This document shows, one piece after another, positions 62,761 through 64,000 of a stretch of DNA of 64,000 nucleotides. The DNA comes from Andrena cerasifolii (taxonomy: Eukaryota > Arthropoda > Insecta > Hymenoptera > Andrenidae): assembly GCF_050908995.1 (NCBI RefSeq), contig NC_135120.1, forward strand, positions 20,039,433 through 20,103,432, written 5' to 3'. Positions within the stretch are counted from its first letter, which is position 1, and every line of letters begins with the position of its first letter. A program made the translations under genes and the position numbers. Under the pieces are notes generated by a model. The model saw only the letters and a list, made by a program, of their open reading frames with translations. It was not told the DNA's origin and made no database searches.

Positions 62761-63222
62761 ATGTTTAACTGCCTGGATAAAATTGCTATCAAACCATTAA
62801 CATATAGATCGAGAAAATTCGTCACAAGTATAAAATGAATGAATCTTAATTTACAATATAATCTTGACATTTTAACCCCTGTATGTCTTTTTCTTGCAAA
62901 ACATAGGTGTTTTCTTGCAAACAAAAAAATTAGACGCGAAAGATGGGAAAGAAGAATCTACGAGAATGAAACAATTTCATAAAAAGCTCAAGTTGCAGCC
63001 AATACCAAGTGAGCAATTAGTATCGATGCTAATATTTCATAAGTTATGCTGTACAATTGCTACATAGAACATGTAATAACAGGAGTACCTCCGAAAGAGC
63101 GTTTCGTGGATCTGGTGTTAGTGGAAACTGATCCAGAGAGCGGAGAGCTAATAACAAATACTGAGAAAGATCCCACAAAGTGGGGAGATTGGCAAAACGG
63201 TGGGAGGGTGAGCGATTTCTAA
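62761..63222 (+). CDS. diverged tandem SDHAF4 paralogue
   Basis: Exons 62761-62827, 62907-63008 and 63068-63222 give 107 aa with the same exon count and the same phase-1 introns as SDHAF4 immediately upstream. Residues 1-22 (MFNCLDKIAIKPLTYRSRKF) have the basic, acid-poor look of a mitochondrial presequence. MKQFHKKLKLQPIPK aligns with MKEFKKKLRERTPI, and the end DPTKWGDWQNGGRVSDF with EPTRYGDWERKGRVTDF. The preceding Gly/Pro block GGPRGPEP is lost (TNTEKDP), and the middle is different. All splice sites are canonical and the frame is open, so it looks functional rather than a pseudogene. Whether it still acts on SDHA is unknown. The acceptor for exon 3 (CTACATAG) is weak. Confidence 0.8.
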
Positions 63223-64000
63223 GCTGAGAACTCCATTTCATACAGAATTTTCATTTGTATATCCAAAGTACAAGAAAAAATAACAATCTCAGTTTGTTTT
63301 AATCTATGAAATTCGTCGTTCTTAACTAAAAATAATAGCACGAATTTCTTCCAGTTTCTGTACACTAGTAAGAAAGTTCACTCCAATACGTTGGACTGTC
63401 AATGCTAGGTGAAACCGTTTAAGTTTCCTTTTTTACTCTGTTACAAACCAGTAATTGCCAAGCATTCGTAAAAATACAAATAAAAATGAACCGTTAGAAG
63501 CTAGTTAACATTAATAGAAACAAACGAAATTAGTATGACATCGGAAACGATCATTTAAAATATTGCCAGTCAAATCTTTTACTGGGAAATCTTTGCGAAC
63601 ATCATACAAGTAATCGTTTCCTAGGAGGATTACCATCAACATAACATTTTAGTTTAAAATTGTATATAATATAATGAACTTCAATTTTTCATCTACCGAA
63701 TGTACACATAAAAATAATGAATAAACGAATATCGAATCGATATCTTCGCTTCATTACTCATTTTTTTTATAGGAACATGTTTTTTTTTACATTAAATGGT
63801 ACAACAACAAGGAATAAGTAAATGCCACGTATTGCTTTTTAATCACTTTCGAAATAAAACGACGAACCTTCTTGTGTATAAATTGAGAATTTATCCTGTT
63901 ACTGATTCTACGAAGTAACTGTAAACCGCGATTATAGATTATTATTCCAATAATAAGTTTGTTCGCGTACAAATAAATCAGTAAGTTGCCTTTGCACGAG
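63223..64000. other. AT-rich 3' flank, no gene seen
   Basis: Sequence after the SDHAF4 paralogue is AT-rich. Only short open frames occur on either strand, and no splice-supported exon was found. It could include the 3' UTR of a minus-strand neighbour beyond the window. Confidence 0.4.

Noticed and set aside
1..64000. tRNA genes
   Set aside because: Scanning by eye for B-box-like GGTTCGA with a matching acceptor stem gave no convincing candidate; a covariance-model search would be decisive.

Overview
This is a eukaryotic nuclear window, most likely from a hymenopteran insect and probably a bee. That assignment is inferred from the gene set, short AT-rich introns of about 70-100 nt, insect-type gene families and strong swings in base composition. 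All genes were assembled by reading GT/AG junctions and checking that codon phase is kept across every junction. No bacterial signatures are present.

Layout. About 1-15 kb is comparatively GC-rich and shows no coding sequence I can support, only repeats and small transposon-like pieces. From 15,291 to 32,363 (+) lies a four-exon gene for a secreted Spätzle/neurotrophin-type cystine-knot ligand. Its signal peptide is split by a 13.8-kb intron, and its introns hold a 23-bp minisatellite and three foldback elements. Around 33-35 kb the sequence turns AT-rich and gene-dense. In order: a foldback transposon with perfect arms (34,416-35,054); eIF3m (+); a PRAS40/Lobe-type gene (-); ethanolamine kinase eas (-); the Bloom helicase Blm (+); succinate dehydrogenase assembly factor SDHAF2 (-); the HELQ/mus301 helicase (+); the rRNA methyltransferase Rrp8 (-); and two tandem SDHAF4-type genes (+).

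The genes fall into several jobs. eIF3m, Rrp8 and PRAS40/Lobe relate to translation, ribosome biogenesis and TORC1 signalling. Blm and HELQ are superfamily-2 helicases of recombination repair, separated only by SDHAF2. SDHAF2 and the two SDHAF4-type genes serve assembly of respiratory complex II. eas starts phosphatidylethanolamine synthesis.

Most noteworthy: a tandem, diverged but intact SDHAF4 paralogue; a 639-bp foldback element with apparently identical arms and an 8-bp target duplication; a family of TTAA-flanked foldback elements filling Spätzle introns; a roughly 1.06-kb TA-flanked element sitting inside one copy of a local duplication, whose other copy preserves the empty site; and a minisatellite with higher-order structure. 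I did not find a clear, wholly novel molecular system.
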